Positions 16,346-23,261 of a stretch of DNA of 33,743 bases are shown piece after piece. The translations under genes were made by a program, and so were the position numbers. A model generated the notes under the pieces. It was given only the letters and a program-made list of their open reading frames with translations. It did not search any database and had not been told where the DNA came from. The stretch comes from Dehalococcoidia bacterium (GTDB lineage Bacteria > Chloroflexota > Dehalococcoidia > SZUA-161), in contig DUEY01000020.1 in NCBI GenBank assembly GCA_011174795.1, positions 1 through 33,743 on the forward strand, in the 5' to 3' direction. How positions within the stretch are numbered: the first letter of the stretch is position 1; every line of letters starts with the position of its first letter.

Positions 16346-17056
16346 TCAGGTAATAGTGCGGTTAATGCAGCCTTCTGAATCCGATTCTTTCTTTCTCATG
16401 ACGAAGAAAACCGATTTGAACCGCCCGGGGTTGCTCTTGAACATGTCTATCTCACGCTGGTCCTTCTCAAGTACCGCGAGAGCCCCGGAATCATCTTTGT
16501 ATTCAGTTCCTATTTCGCTAATCCACCTTTCCAGAGGAGCGTAGTACTCGTTCCACCACACGTCTTCGTCCAGCATGAAATACTCGACGAGTTCATAGCC
16601 GCAATCGGATATCTGCGCCAGCTTCTCGTCGATATTCCCCATCTCGTCATGGACAGCGAGGAACCCATTCGGCTTGAACAGCCGTCCCCACGCCTTGAGC
16701 CCCTTTTCGAAGCCGACCACGAATATGGAACCCTCAGACCAGATGATGTCGAAGCTTTCGTCCGGGAAATCCATATCGAGCATGGAACGCTCTACAATCG
16801 TAACCCGGTCCGCCAGTCCCGCTTCCTCTACCTTTCTCCTCAGAACAGCGATGGCATGCCGGTCGACGTCCAGCCCCACTATCTCGCCGTCGCTCAGCCT
16901 CGCAAGCTCCATAGTGGGCACACCCGAGCCGCAGCCTACATCGAGAATGCGGGGCTTATCCAGCTTGGGCAGCGCATGAAATGCCCTCCTCGTATATTTG
17001 TTGAAACCCTCTCTTATAAGGTCTCTTTCGGCATCGAACATCGTTTCTTCAACCAT
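16346..17056 (-). CDS. Class I SAM-dependent methyltransferase
   Basis: The 236-residue protein has the class I methyltransferase core. Motif I is ILDVGCGSG (37-45), an acidic end of strand 2 is in VGLDVD, motif post-I/II lies around SMLDMDFPDESFDIIWSEG, and NGFLAVHDE follows. It should methylate an unknown small molecule or protein. It is located 45 bp after the small membrane protein and 31 bp before the FemX-like gene on the same strand, so it is probably part of the PP-loop cassette. The start at 17056 has GGGGGAA about 13 nt upstream; the internal Met6 is an alternative with a GAAGAAA upstream. Methyltransferase fold certain, target unknown. Confidence 0.83.
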   Translation of the reverse strand: MVEETMFDAERDLIREGFNKYTRRAFHALPKLDKPRILDVGCGSGVPTMELARLSDGEIVGLDVDRHAIAVLRRKVEEAGLADRVTIVERSMLDMDFPDESFDIIWSEGSIFVVGFEKGLKAWGRLFKPNGFLAVHDEMGNIDEKLAQISDCGYELVEYFMLDEDVWWNEYYAPLERWISEIGTEYKDDSGALAVLEKDQREIDMFKSNPGRFKSVFFVMRKKESDSEGCINRTIT

Positions 17057-17101
17057 CTATGGCTGATTCCCCCTGATAGTCGTGGCGACACACTTTATAT
17101 A

Positions 17102-17542
17102 TTAGACCACACAGGAAAGGACAATGCACGGATATACCAGCAACGCTGCCAGTGAAAGGAGCAGCAGCCTCTTGTAGTTCGACTTTAAGAACGCCACGCC
17201 CGGGTCGCCCAAATCCTCCCTGGAAAACAGGAACTTCTGTATCCGACCGCTGTTCGTGATATGACCGTGCCCCAGTATCGGTACATTGAAAGTGAGATAC
17301 TCCCACATCTGACGGTGATTTGCTTTGAGATAATACAGCAGGCGCTGGTATTCGTGGACATGGAGTGCCAGGAAACCTGCTGTCAACAGAATGGTGAAGA
17401 CCGCCAGCAGGCCGAATCGTGCGTCCTGCGTTGTCGATAGAAAGGCGGTGAACCGTACCAAGAAGAAAACAGCAACGGAGATAGACCACAGTATCCAGTA
17501 CAACCTGATGCGGGATTTCAGCCTTGTCTCACGATCATCCAT
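17102..17542 (-). CDS. Small membrane protein, three predicted TM helices
   Basis: The 146-residue reading from ATG 17542 (a GTG 21 nt earlier is also open) begins with a charged segment (MDDRETRLKSR). Three hydrophobic helices follow, at roughly 14-35, 41-61 and 125-145. Between helices 2 and 3 lies a soluble segment of about 60 residues with FNVPILGHGH and SREDLGDPGV. No enzyme motif was recognised. The two-helix, soluble-loop, one-helix arrangement loosely resembles UspB-type proteins, but similarity is too weak to name it. It is the first gene of the likely methyltransferase/FemX/PP-loop series. Neither candidate start has a strong ribosome-binding site, so the N-terminus is uncertain. 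Confidence 0.6.
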   Translation of the reverse strand: MDDRETRLKSRIRLYWILWSISVAVFFLVRFTAFLSTTQDARFGLLAVFTILLTAGFLALHVHEYQRLLYYLKANHRQMWEYLTFNVPILGHGHITNSGRIQKFLFSREDLGDPGVAFLKSNYKRLLLLSLAALLVYPCIVLSCVV

Positions 17543-17646
17543 ACTGCATTGCCATAGGCCCACTTAGCAGGGTGGGTGCAGCACCGCGAAATCCACTACC
17601 CTGATACATCACGAAACCCTGGACTACCAGCCTGGGCCTTAAATAT

Positions 17647-18507
17647 CTACAACTTAAACACCTTTATGGCGTTCTCACGCAGGAACTTGGGCCATATATG
17701 GTCGCGCAGTGGCAGTGCCTCGATTCCGTCTCTCAGCGTATGGTAGTCGATGTACGGGTAGTAGCCCGCGTACAGTATCTTGTCCATCCCCCTCGTGTTC
17801 ATATAGTAGATGATGTCCTGGGGGATGTACTTGGGCACCATGGCAGACGTCGAGTAGTACAGGTTGGGCCATTTGAGCATGAGACTGACGCAGAGCGCCT
17901 CCCAGGGCATGCCGCCATGGCGCATAACCACTTTCAGGTCGGGGAAGAACCAGCAGACCTCATCCAGGTAGATGGGGTTCTGGCAATCTCCCGGGACGCG
18001 CGGGCCCGGGATTCCCGCATAAACGATGATCGGTATATCGAGTTCGACGCACTTAGCGTACACGGGGTAGTAGACCTTATCGTTATAAGGGCGCTGTATC
18101 TCGAAAGCGCAAACGTGGGCTGCCTTCACCCCCTTGTGCTCCTTGACCAGCTTCTCCAGCTTCCTCACATGGTCCATCCCATAGTAGGCGTTGAGGTGGG
18201 CGTAGCCGAAAAACCTGTCCGGGTGCTTCTCTATCACTTCGAGGTTGGGGCCGTGATCCTCCTCAACAGACACGCCCACCAGCCCCTTCTCCACCCCTAT
18301 CTCATCCATCAGTGCGATAACCTCTTTCAATTCGGCGCCGTCTTCGATTGCTTTCTTAGCGTCCTTAAAAAAGTGCTCAGCGGGCTGAGTGTACGTCTTG
18401 CTGTCGGCATCCCTGAGCAACCCCTGCTCAATCCACTTCCCCAAGATGTGAATCTCCTGCTGCTCATGAAGGCCCATCATGCAGTCAATTGTGGGAATTC
18501 CCTTCAT
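17647..18507 (-). CDS. Amidohydrolase-2-fold protein lacking canonical metal ligands
   Basis: The 286-residue protein follows the amidohydrolase family 2 TIM-barrel plan (HPDRFFGYAHLN, KGVKAAHV, LKVVMRHGGMPWE, then a C-terminal NAIKVF). The active-site positions are altered. The first-strand DxHxH is D8-C-M10-M-G12, the strand-5 His is Y163, and the strand-8 GSD is replaced by AGY with Y249; only H197 of the usual set remains. It therefore probably does not bind metal in the standard way, and may be a non-hydrolytic or structural relative. An AAGGAGGAG ribosome-binding site supports the ATG at 18507. It follows the hemerythrin gene by 102 bp on the same strand. A fully canonical relative of the same length lies at 26420-27280. 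Confidence 0.78.
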   Translation of the reverse strand: MKGIPTIDCMMGLHEQQEIHILGKWIEQGLLRDADSKTYTQPAEHFFKDAKKAIEDGAELKEVIALMDEIGVEKGLVGVSVEEDHGPNLEVIEKHPDRFFGYAHLNAYYGMDHVRKLEKLVKEHKGVKAAHVCAFEIQRPYNDKVYYPVYAKCVELDIPIIVYAGIPGPRVPGDCQNPIYLDEVCWFFPDLKVVMRHGGMPWEALCVSLMLKWPNLYYSTSAMVPKYIPQDIIYYMNTRGMDKILYAGYYPYIDYHTLRDGIEALPLRDHIWPKFLRENAIKVFKL

Positions 18508-18609
18508 TCTAATTTCTCCTCCTTGCTAGCGATGCCTCCATATTTATTTACATTAGTAAGATATTATAACCAATCGAGTAGGGTCTCTTAAAAAGCGTAT
18601 TAAGTACTG

Positions 18610-19146
18610 CTATTTCTCCAGCCTCTCCACCAATTTCTGGTATTTCTCGTGTATCATCATTCTATCGAAATCCCAGAACTCCTGGAGCATCTCATCTTGT
18701 TCCTCCCTGGTGAAGTAGTCCAGGATGGGATAGAAGAAGTGCTTATCCTCTTTCTCGATATGCTCCGGGTATAGTTTTACCAGCTTCTCCAAGCTCTTTA
18801 TGATTTCACCTAGAACTACTTCGCTATTGTCGAGTTCATATCGCTCATTCATCTCGCTGAGGCTAGTCACCGTCTTTCTCGCATATACGTGCTCGTTTAC
18901 CAGTTCATCCATTATCTTCCTGTGCTCCGCCGAGAGCTGTTTCTCATTGAGCGCCTTAAAAAGTATGTCCTCTTCTTTGCCATGATGAGTCCTGTCGGCA
19001 TATGTTCTGAAGAAGTCAACCGCGTGTTGAATGAAAAGCCTGTCTGCCTCACCCTGGTTCTTAAGCTGGTTGAGTTCCCGGTTCATCAGACCTACCATAC
19101 GTTCTATTAGCCTGTGTTCCCTCATTAAAGATCCTATAGGCTTCAT
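18610..19146 (-). CDS. Hemerythrin-like (HHE) domain protein
   Basis: The 178-residue protein is a four-helix HHE/hemerythrin-like domain. Candidate iron ligands are H11 (REHRLIE), H54/H55 and E59 (THHGKEED), E85/H86 (NEHVYAR), and H129, E133 and H136 (HIEKEDKHFF). Such proteins bind a di-iron centre and handle oxygen, nitric oxide or iron-sulfur repair; the sequence does not decide among these. GGAGGG precedes the ATG at 19146. A perfect 7+7 palindrome lies at 19166-19184, 19 nt before the start. It sits among redox genes (polyferredoxin, thioredoxin-like lipoprotein), consistent with oxygen or NO defence in an anaerobe. Confidence 0.85.
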   Translation of the reverse strand: MKPIGSLMREHRLIERMVGLMNRELNQLKNQGEADRLFIQHAVDFFRTYADRTHHGKEEDILFKALNEKQLSAEHRKIMDELVNEHVYARKTVTSLSEMNERYELDNSEVVLGEIIKSLEKLVKLYPEHIEKEDKHFFYPILDYFTREEQDEMLQEFWDFDRMMIHEKYQKLVERLEK

Positions 19147-19165
19147 GTCAACCCTCCATATCTTA

Positions 19166-19184
19166 ACTTACATCCATTGTAAGT
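19166..19184. promoter_or_regulatory. Palindrome ACTTACA-N5-TGTAAGT upstream of hemerythrin gene
   Basis: Seven-base arms (19166-19172 and 19178-19184) flank a 5-nt centre, 19 nt upstream of the hemerythrin start codon. The dyad and location suit a dimeric repressor or activator site. A related but shorter dyad, TTAC-N4-GTAA, lies at 18548-18559 ahead of the amidohydrolase-like gene. No regulator gene is adjacent; function is inferred. Confidence 0.35.
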
Positions 19185-19223
19185 ATTAATGGGTTACCCG
19201 TCTCGAATATCCTCCCTAGTCGG

Positions 19224-20000
19224 CTAGCCCCGCAGCGATGTTGATATGCGGATGGCGTCGGTGGGGCAGGCATCGATGCACTTGCCGCACCGGATGCAAT
19301 CGCTGGAATCGCCGATATCTTCTACTTCGTCGATGCCGGTGGGGCAAATATCGAGGCATTCCCTGCAGTGTGTGCACTTATCCATGTCCAGCTTCACCTT
19401 CAATATGCTCACCCTGTTGAGCAGGCCGAGCGCCCCACCAAGGGGGCAGAGGTAGCGGCACCAGAACCGTCCGATGAGAAAGAAGGCGACCAGCGCTATC
19501 ACCAGTGTGCCGATGTGGACATAGAAGAAGGTGCCGAAGGACAGCTCAGGCGAGATGAACCTGTGCGGTATCGCGGCGAACAGGCTGCCCGCAGGACAGA
19601 CCTTGCAGAAGAGGGCGTCCGTGGCAATCCACGCCGTGATTAGGGTTCCAACCAGCACTACGAGCCTGCCCCAGGGGAAGGTCGGCAGGCTGACGAAGTC
19701 CCGGCGCCGGCGCCTCAACCAGACGACTAAATCCTGCAGCGTGCCGAAGGGGCAGCCCCAGCCGCACCAGAACCGCCCTGCAATAACAGCGAACAAGCCC
19801 AGCGAGCCCAGCGCATAGAACGGGAAGGGCCCCAGCGCCGCGTGATTCTGGAGAAGCCCTATGGGACAGGCAAACGCCGCTGCAGGGCAGCCATGACAGT
19901 AGAAAAAGGGGCATACCACACCCGTCTCCAGTATCCCGATGAGGCCCAGGTTGACCAGAATGAGGGCTAATACCTGAGTGGACCGCCTCAGCTTAGCCAT
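19224..20000 (-). CDS. NapH/polyferredoxin-type membrane 4Fe-4S protein
   Basis: The 258-residue protein has about five hydrophobic segments (near 10-28, 60-76, 112-128, 158-178 and around the Cys motifs) and two C-terminal ferredoxin motifs: C209, C212, C215, C219-P and C235, C238, C241, C245-P. The membrane part carries the C-x3-C-P pairs of the NapH/NosR/RdxA group: C79-GWG-C83-P, C132-KV-C135-P and C181-RYL-C185-P, plus C30, C35, C38 and C45 near the N-terminus. It should move electrons between the quinone/membrane pool or cytoplasmic ferredoxin and an outside acceptor. It starts 5 bp after the 48-residue CxxC peptide and is in line with the thioredoxin-like lipoprotein, which suggests delivery of reducing power to extracytoplasmic thiols. 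Confidence 0.85.
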   Translation of the reverse strand: MAKLRRSTQVLALILVNLGLIGILETGVVCPFFYCHGCPAAAFACPIGLLQNHAALGPFPFYALGSLGLFAVIAGRFWCGWGCPFGTLQDLVVWLRRRRRDFVSLPTFPWGRLVVLVGTLITAWIATDALFCKVCPAGSLFAAIPHRFISPELSFGTFFYVHIGTLVIALVAFFLIGRFWCRYLCPLGGALGLLNRVSILKVKLDMDKCTHCRECLDICPTGIDEVEDIGDSSDCIRCGKCIDACPTDAIRISTSLRG

Positions 20001-20005
20001 CGCCT

Positions 20006-20152
20006 TCAGCTATCCAACCCCAGGCAGGAAATGCAGAGGAAACGTACAACGCCACGGGTTAAGAAATACTGGTCAGCAGCGAAGGCAACCGCGAGAGAAA
20101 CAAAACCGACGAGCAATATAATGCGGATGACAGAAATACTTCTCTGCAACAT
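20006..20152 (-). CDS. 48-residue single-TM peptide with C-terminal CxxC
   Basis: This short gene encodes MLQRSISVIRIILLVGFVSL and continues through AVAFAADQYF to a C-terminal FLCISCLGLDS. One hydrophobic helix (about 9-25) is followed by a C-x2-C-L-G-L motif. An AAAGGTGAG ribosome-binding site lies about 12 nt before the ATG, and the stop is 5 bp from the polyferredoxin start. The tight packing between two redox genes and the paired cysteines argue that it is real. It could be a thiol partner of the thioredoxin-like lipoprotein or a small assembly subunit of the polyferredoxin. Which side of the membrane the CxxC faces cannot be fixed from the sequence. Confidence 0.6.
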   Translation of the reverse strand: MLQRSISVIRIILLVGFVSLAVAFAADQYFLTRGVVRFLCISCLGLDS

Positions 20153-20212
20153 GCTCTAACGCTCACCTTTCATAGCTATAGAAGCCCATACAGGTTGCCC
20201 CGTTTCCTGACG

Positions 20213-20680
20213 CTACCCCTGCACCTGCTCCAGCGCTGCTTGCGCTGCCTGATAGAAATCCTCGGCAGGAGCAGACCCGATGAGCCTTGCAATCTCGTAC
20301 TGCTTCTCGTAGCCGTCCGGTTTACTGAACACGGTTGTCGGAACCGTTCCCTTTATTTCGTATCTATTATGCAATGTGCTTCTATCGGCGTTGCTTTCAA
20401 GGCAGATGATGTTATCGTTCAGATAGGCGCTGAGGGCACCGTCGGAGAAGGCGTTCTCCTCCAGGTGACGACAGGCAGGGCAAAGCTCCGTATAGAAGTA
20501 TATCATTATGGGTTTGTTCTCGTCCTGGGCCTTATTCAACGCCTCGGTCCAATCGCTCAGCCAATTTATCTTTACATCACCACTATTGGAACAACCCGCC
20601 GCGCCGATGGCAACAGCAACGAGAAGCGCCAGAACCATCATTATCGCGACAGCTTTCTTTACCATAGAGATTCTCGCCAT
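20213..20680 (-). CDS. Thioredoxin-fold lipoprotein
   Basis: The chosen start is the ATG at 20680 (155 residues), with GGAGAA upstream and 26 bp from the radical SAM stop; the reading frame stays open 35 codons further up, but there it overlaps that gene. The N-terminus is a lipoprotein signal (basic MVKK, hydrophobic run, then AAGC with C30 as the acylated cysteine). The mature part has a thioredoxin fold with active site C67-P-A-C70 (ELCPACRHLEE) and a cis-Pro-type segment GTVPTTVF. It should act outside the membrane as a thiol reductase or oxidase. It precedes the CxxC peptide and the membrane polyferredoxin, its likely electron source. Confidence 0.83.
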   Translation of the reverse strand: MARISMVKKAVAIMMVLALLVAVAIGAAGCSNSGDVKINWLSDWTEALNKAQDENKPIMIYFYTELCPACRHLEENAFSDGALSAYLNDNIICLESNADRSTLHNRYEIKGTVPTTVFSKPDGYEKQYEIARLIGSAPAEDFYQAAQAALEQVQG

Positions 20681-20706
20681 TTCTTCTCCGCAGACGATTG
20701 ACTGAG

Positions 20707-22236
20707 CTAGCTCCACCTCCAGACCAAATGCCCCTCCTTCAGGTCGTACTTCAGCAGCCCTCTCCCGACCCACCTCTCTATGCACTCACTGACCTGCTCA
20801 GGGGGATAAGGCACCAGCTCAGCTACTTTATTTGCCAAGTCCTTTATCGGGTCCCCCGCCAGCTCCATCATCCCCAGGCTCTCGATTACATCGCCATGGA
20901 GGAGGGTCCAGCCTAATGCGCTGGGCCCCCTCGGTCTCATCGCCTCTATCAGGTCTGCTTCGTCCACTTTTTCTATCTCTGCAAAGAGGAGCTTCAGACG
21001 TTTGTAGTACTGTTGGAGGGTCTCGTTTATCTCCTCCGGGCCAGCGCCCGCTGTCCGCGTCACCGCCCTGTTGGCATCATACTTCGCCCAGTCGTTCGTC
21101 AGTATTTCGATTCCGTATTCCTCGGCTTTCTCGCGCACCTCGGTACCCGGGAAAGGCGCCAGTACATTGAATCCGTAGGAAGCCCCAAGCTCCTGGGCAA
21201 ACTGGTCGGTTTCGTTCAGCGTCTCCCTGGTCTCCCCGGGCAACCCGATGATAAATGAGGCCATAACATTGATGCCAGCCTCCTGACCCAACCTGACACC
21301 CTCCCTGATTTTATCCAGGGTGATTTTCTTTTTAACTGTATCCAGAATCTCCTGATTTCCGCTTTCAACCCCGTAGAGCATCCAATTGCATCCCGCCGCC
21401 TTCATCCTGCGCAGCAGCTCCAGATTTACCGTATCGGCCCTGGAGAAAACACTCCAGTTGAATTTCAAGCCTCTGCCAGCTATTTCATCGCAGATGGCAT
21501 ACAGATGCCTGTGATTCAGCGTGAGCAGGTCATCCTCGAAGTTCACTTCCTTGAAGCCATAGCCTAAAACCTGCTCCACCTCGTCAACTACAAGCTTCGG
21601 ATTGCGGTACCTCGCCCTCCTGCCCCCCATCTTGGAGCCAACGCAGAAGATACAGTTAAAGGGACAGCCCCTGCCAGCAATGATACTGGCGTGTACGTCG
21701 AGCGCATGGTATCGCGACAGGGGGAAGAGGTGTCTCGCCGGAAGAGGGAGTTCGTCCAGGTTTTGAATCAAGCCGCGCTCACCTGTCAGCTGTATCTCTT
21801 TGCTATCAGCCCTAAACGCTATACCCTCTATCTCATCAAGCTTCTTTCCGCCGACGATATCGAGCATAGTCTGCTCCCCCTCTCTTCGCACCACGATATC
21901 TATCCAGGGGGCTTCGTTGAGCGTCTCTACGGGACAGAAGGTTACGTGCGGGCCGCCAATGACGGTGATAATATCCTTATCTACAGACTTGCAGTACTTG
22001 AGGATATCAGATGCAACCGGGTAGTTCATCGTTACCGAGGTCACTCCGACGATATCCGGCTGATAGCTTTCGAGTTCCTTTCTTATTTTATCCCTTGAAT
22101 ACTTCGACACCAGCAGGTCCAGCACCTGCACTTCATAGCCACGTGCTTCAAGAACTGCAGCGATGTAGGCTGGCCCCAGTGGCATTATTGGGACTTCCGA
22201 AAAGGCGTATGGCGGGTTTATCAGCAGCGTTTTCAT
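20707..22236 (-). CDS. B12-binding-domain radical SAM protein
   Basis: The 509-residue protein has an N-terminal cobalamin-binding-type Rossmann domain (about 1-130: LLINPPYAF, GPAYIAAVLEARGYEV, VIGGPH). A radical SAM core follows, whose cluster motif is C191-x3-C195-x2-C198 (GCPFNCIFC). Conserved barrel strands follow (NFEDDLL, WMLYGVESGN, IIGLPGET). The last 120 residues are a separate helical tail. Members of this group methylate unreactive carbons or rearrange substrates in lipid, hopanoid, bacteriochlorophyll and natural-product pathways; the target is unknown. No strong ribosome-binding site was seen before the ATG at 22236. It heads the minus-strand redox series. Confidence 0.87.
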   Translation of the reverse strand: MKTLLINPPYAFSEVPIMPLGPAYIAAVLEARGYEVQVLDLLVSKYSRDKIRKELESYQPDIVGVTSVTMNYPVASDILKYCKSVDKDIITVIGGPHVTFCPVETLNEAPWIDIVVRREGEQTMLDIVGGKKLDEIEGIAFRADSKEIQLTGERGLIQNLDELPLPARHLFPLSRYHALDVHASIIAGRGCPFNCIFCVGSKMGGRRARYRNPKLVVDEVEQVLGYGFKEVNFEDDLLTLNHRHLYAICDEIAGRGLKFNWSVFSRADTVNLELLRRMKAAGCNWMLYGVESGNQEILDTVKKKITLDKIREGVRLGQEAGINVMASFIIGLPGETRETLNETDQFAQELGASYGFNVLAPFPGTEVREKAEEYGIEILTNDWAKYDANRAVTRTAGAGPEEINETLQQYYKRLKLLFAEIEKVDEADLIEAMRPRGPSALGWTLLHGDVIESLGMMELAGDPIKDLANKVAELVPYPPEQVSECIERWVGRGLLKYDLKEGHLVWRWS

Positions 22237-22260
22237 AGGCTCGGGTTTTTTATGATACCG

Positions 22261-22338
22261 TTAATGGTTCGACAGGCCTGCCCTGAGTAGAGCCGAAAGG
22301 CTCACCATGAACGAGACTCAAGGACTCACCAAAAACGG
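22261..22338. repeat. Degraded copy of the 4281-type interspersed palindrome
   Basis: AATGGTTCGACA, CCCTGAGTAGAGCC, GGCTCACCATGAACG and a terminal ACGG echo the repeat at 4281-4339 but with many changes and broken symmetry. It occupies the space between the divergent radical SAM and dodecin genes. Apart from the dodecin promoter, the rest of 22237-22537 shows nothing recognisable. Confidence 0.5.
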
Positions 22339-22444
22339 CATCTAGTATATCAAATTTCGCCTCGTTTAGATACCAGCTACTGCTGTCGCACCACAAGTAT
22401 AATCAATCCACGTAAAAATGGAGGAAAAGGTAACTGTCATACAC

Positions 22445-22474
22445 TTGACACATGCAGACTGCATCCTGTAAGAT
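22445..22474 (+). promoter_or_regulatory. Sigma-70-type promoter for dodecin
   Basis: TTGACA (22445-22450) and TAAGAT (22469-22474) are separated by 18 bp, about 64 bp upstream of the dodecin ATG. The -35 is a perfect consensus match. Confidence 0.6.
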
Positions 22475-22537
22475 ACGTAAGCCATCACAAAGTGGCCCGC
22501 GGAACCGATGAGTCCGCCGGGGTGAAAGGAGAGGGAA

Positions 22538-22753
22538 ATGCCAGACAGTGTCTACAAGGTAATCACGCTGGTCGGAACCAGCAAAGATTCGTGGGAGAAG
22601 GCTGCTGCGGCTGCTGTGACACAGGCCGCGAAGAGCCTTCGAGACCTTCGTATCGCTGAGATACAGGAGCTGGATATGCAGCTCGAAGACGGTAAGATTC
22701 TCAGCTACCGCGCAAAGGTCAGGGTCTCCTTCAAATACCAGGGCGGTCAGTAA
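22538..22753 (+). CDS. Dodecin
   Basis: The 71-residue protein matches the dodecin family in length and pattern: YKVITLVGTSKDSWEKAAAA, a long helix, then two strands ending in the VRVSFKYQ edge. Dodecins form dodecameric shells that store flavins (riboflavin or FMN) or, in some lineages, CoA and flavin together. A strong AAAGGAGAGG ribosome-binding site precedes the ATG, with a sigma-70 promoter upstream and a hairpin terminator downstream, so it is a single-gene transcript. A flavin buffer fits the FAD enzyme elsewhere in the window, but no direct link is shown. Confidence 0.93.
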   Translation: MPDSVYKVITLVGTSKDSWEKAAAAAVTQAAKSLRDLRIAEIQELDMQLEDGKILSYRAKVRVSFKYQGGQ

Positions 22754-22824
22754 GCCGAATCGATGCAGTCAAGATTCTGCTAAATGCCTGAAGCCCCATG
22801 CTCCAGGCCAAGATGTAACTATAT

Positions 22825-22860
22825 AAAGAGTTCCCGGTAAACCGGGAACTCTTTGTTTTA
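22825..22860 (+). terminator. Rho-independent terminator after dodecin
   Basis: A 13-bp perfect stem (AAAGAGTTCCCGG and CCGGGAACTCTTT, 22825-22837 and 22842-22854) with a TAAA loop is followed by GTTTTA. It lies 72 bp after the dodecin stop; the A-rich left flank would also let it work for the opposite strand. Confidence 0.85.
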
Positions 22861-22910
22861 TGTAGCTAAGACTGTCGCAGGCAGTGACAGCTGTCTAAGC
22901 CAAGCCACCA

Positions 22911-23114
22911 CTACTTATTGCCCTCATCCCTGAAAGCATCCAGGAAAGCCTGAGGTATCAGCGCATTGCTTTTCACGAACTCACCACAGGCCTCGATAAA
23001 CCTGGCAAAGGTATCGAAATCATTGAAAACACAAGCCCCTTCAGCCTGCCCTCTTAAGACCAAGTGGATGTGCTGATCATCACATATGTAAATGTCTACC
23101 TGTAAATACATCAC
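22911..23114 (-). CDS. Small hypothetical protein, 67 residues
   Basis: The reading frame starts MMYLQVDIYICDDQHIHLVL and ends with an amphipathic helix (FARFIEACGEFVKSNALI). GGGAAGG lies about 10 nt upstream of the ATG at 23114. The gene stands alone between the dodecin terminator and the ATPase gene on the minus strand. No family was recognised; a beta-hairpin followed by helices is the visible pattern. Coding status rests on the ribosome-binding site and the plausible composition only. Confidence 0.5.
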   Translation of the reverse strand: MMYLQVDIYICDDQHIHLVLRGQAEGACVFNDFDTFARFIEACGEFVKSNALIPQAFLDAFRDEGNK

Positions 23115-23261
23115 TTCTTACCTTCCCTGCCCAAGTACCATGCACGCCGCTACCTCTAAGTAAACAGTAGCACAGCAGCCACCAGTCCGACCATAGGCTT
23201 TATGGGCATTTTTCAACCTCGCCGAGGGCACAAGGGTACTAGCTAGTTCAGAGATTACAAC

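Noticed and set aside
17049-17489. Minus-strand 146-codon frame
   Set aside because: Overlaps the membrane-protein frame in another phase; the chosen frame has clear TM helices, this one none.
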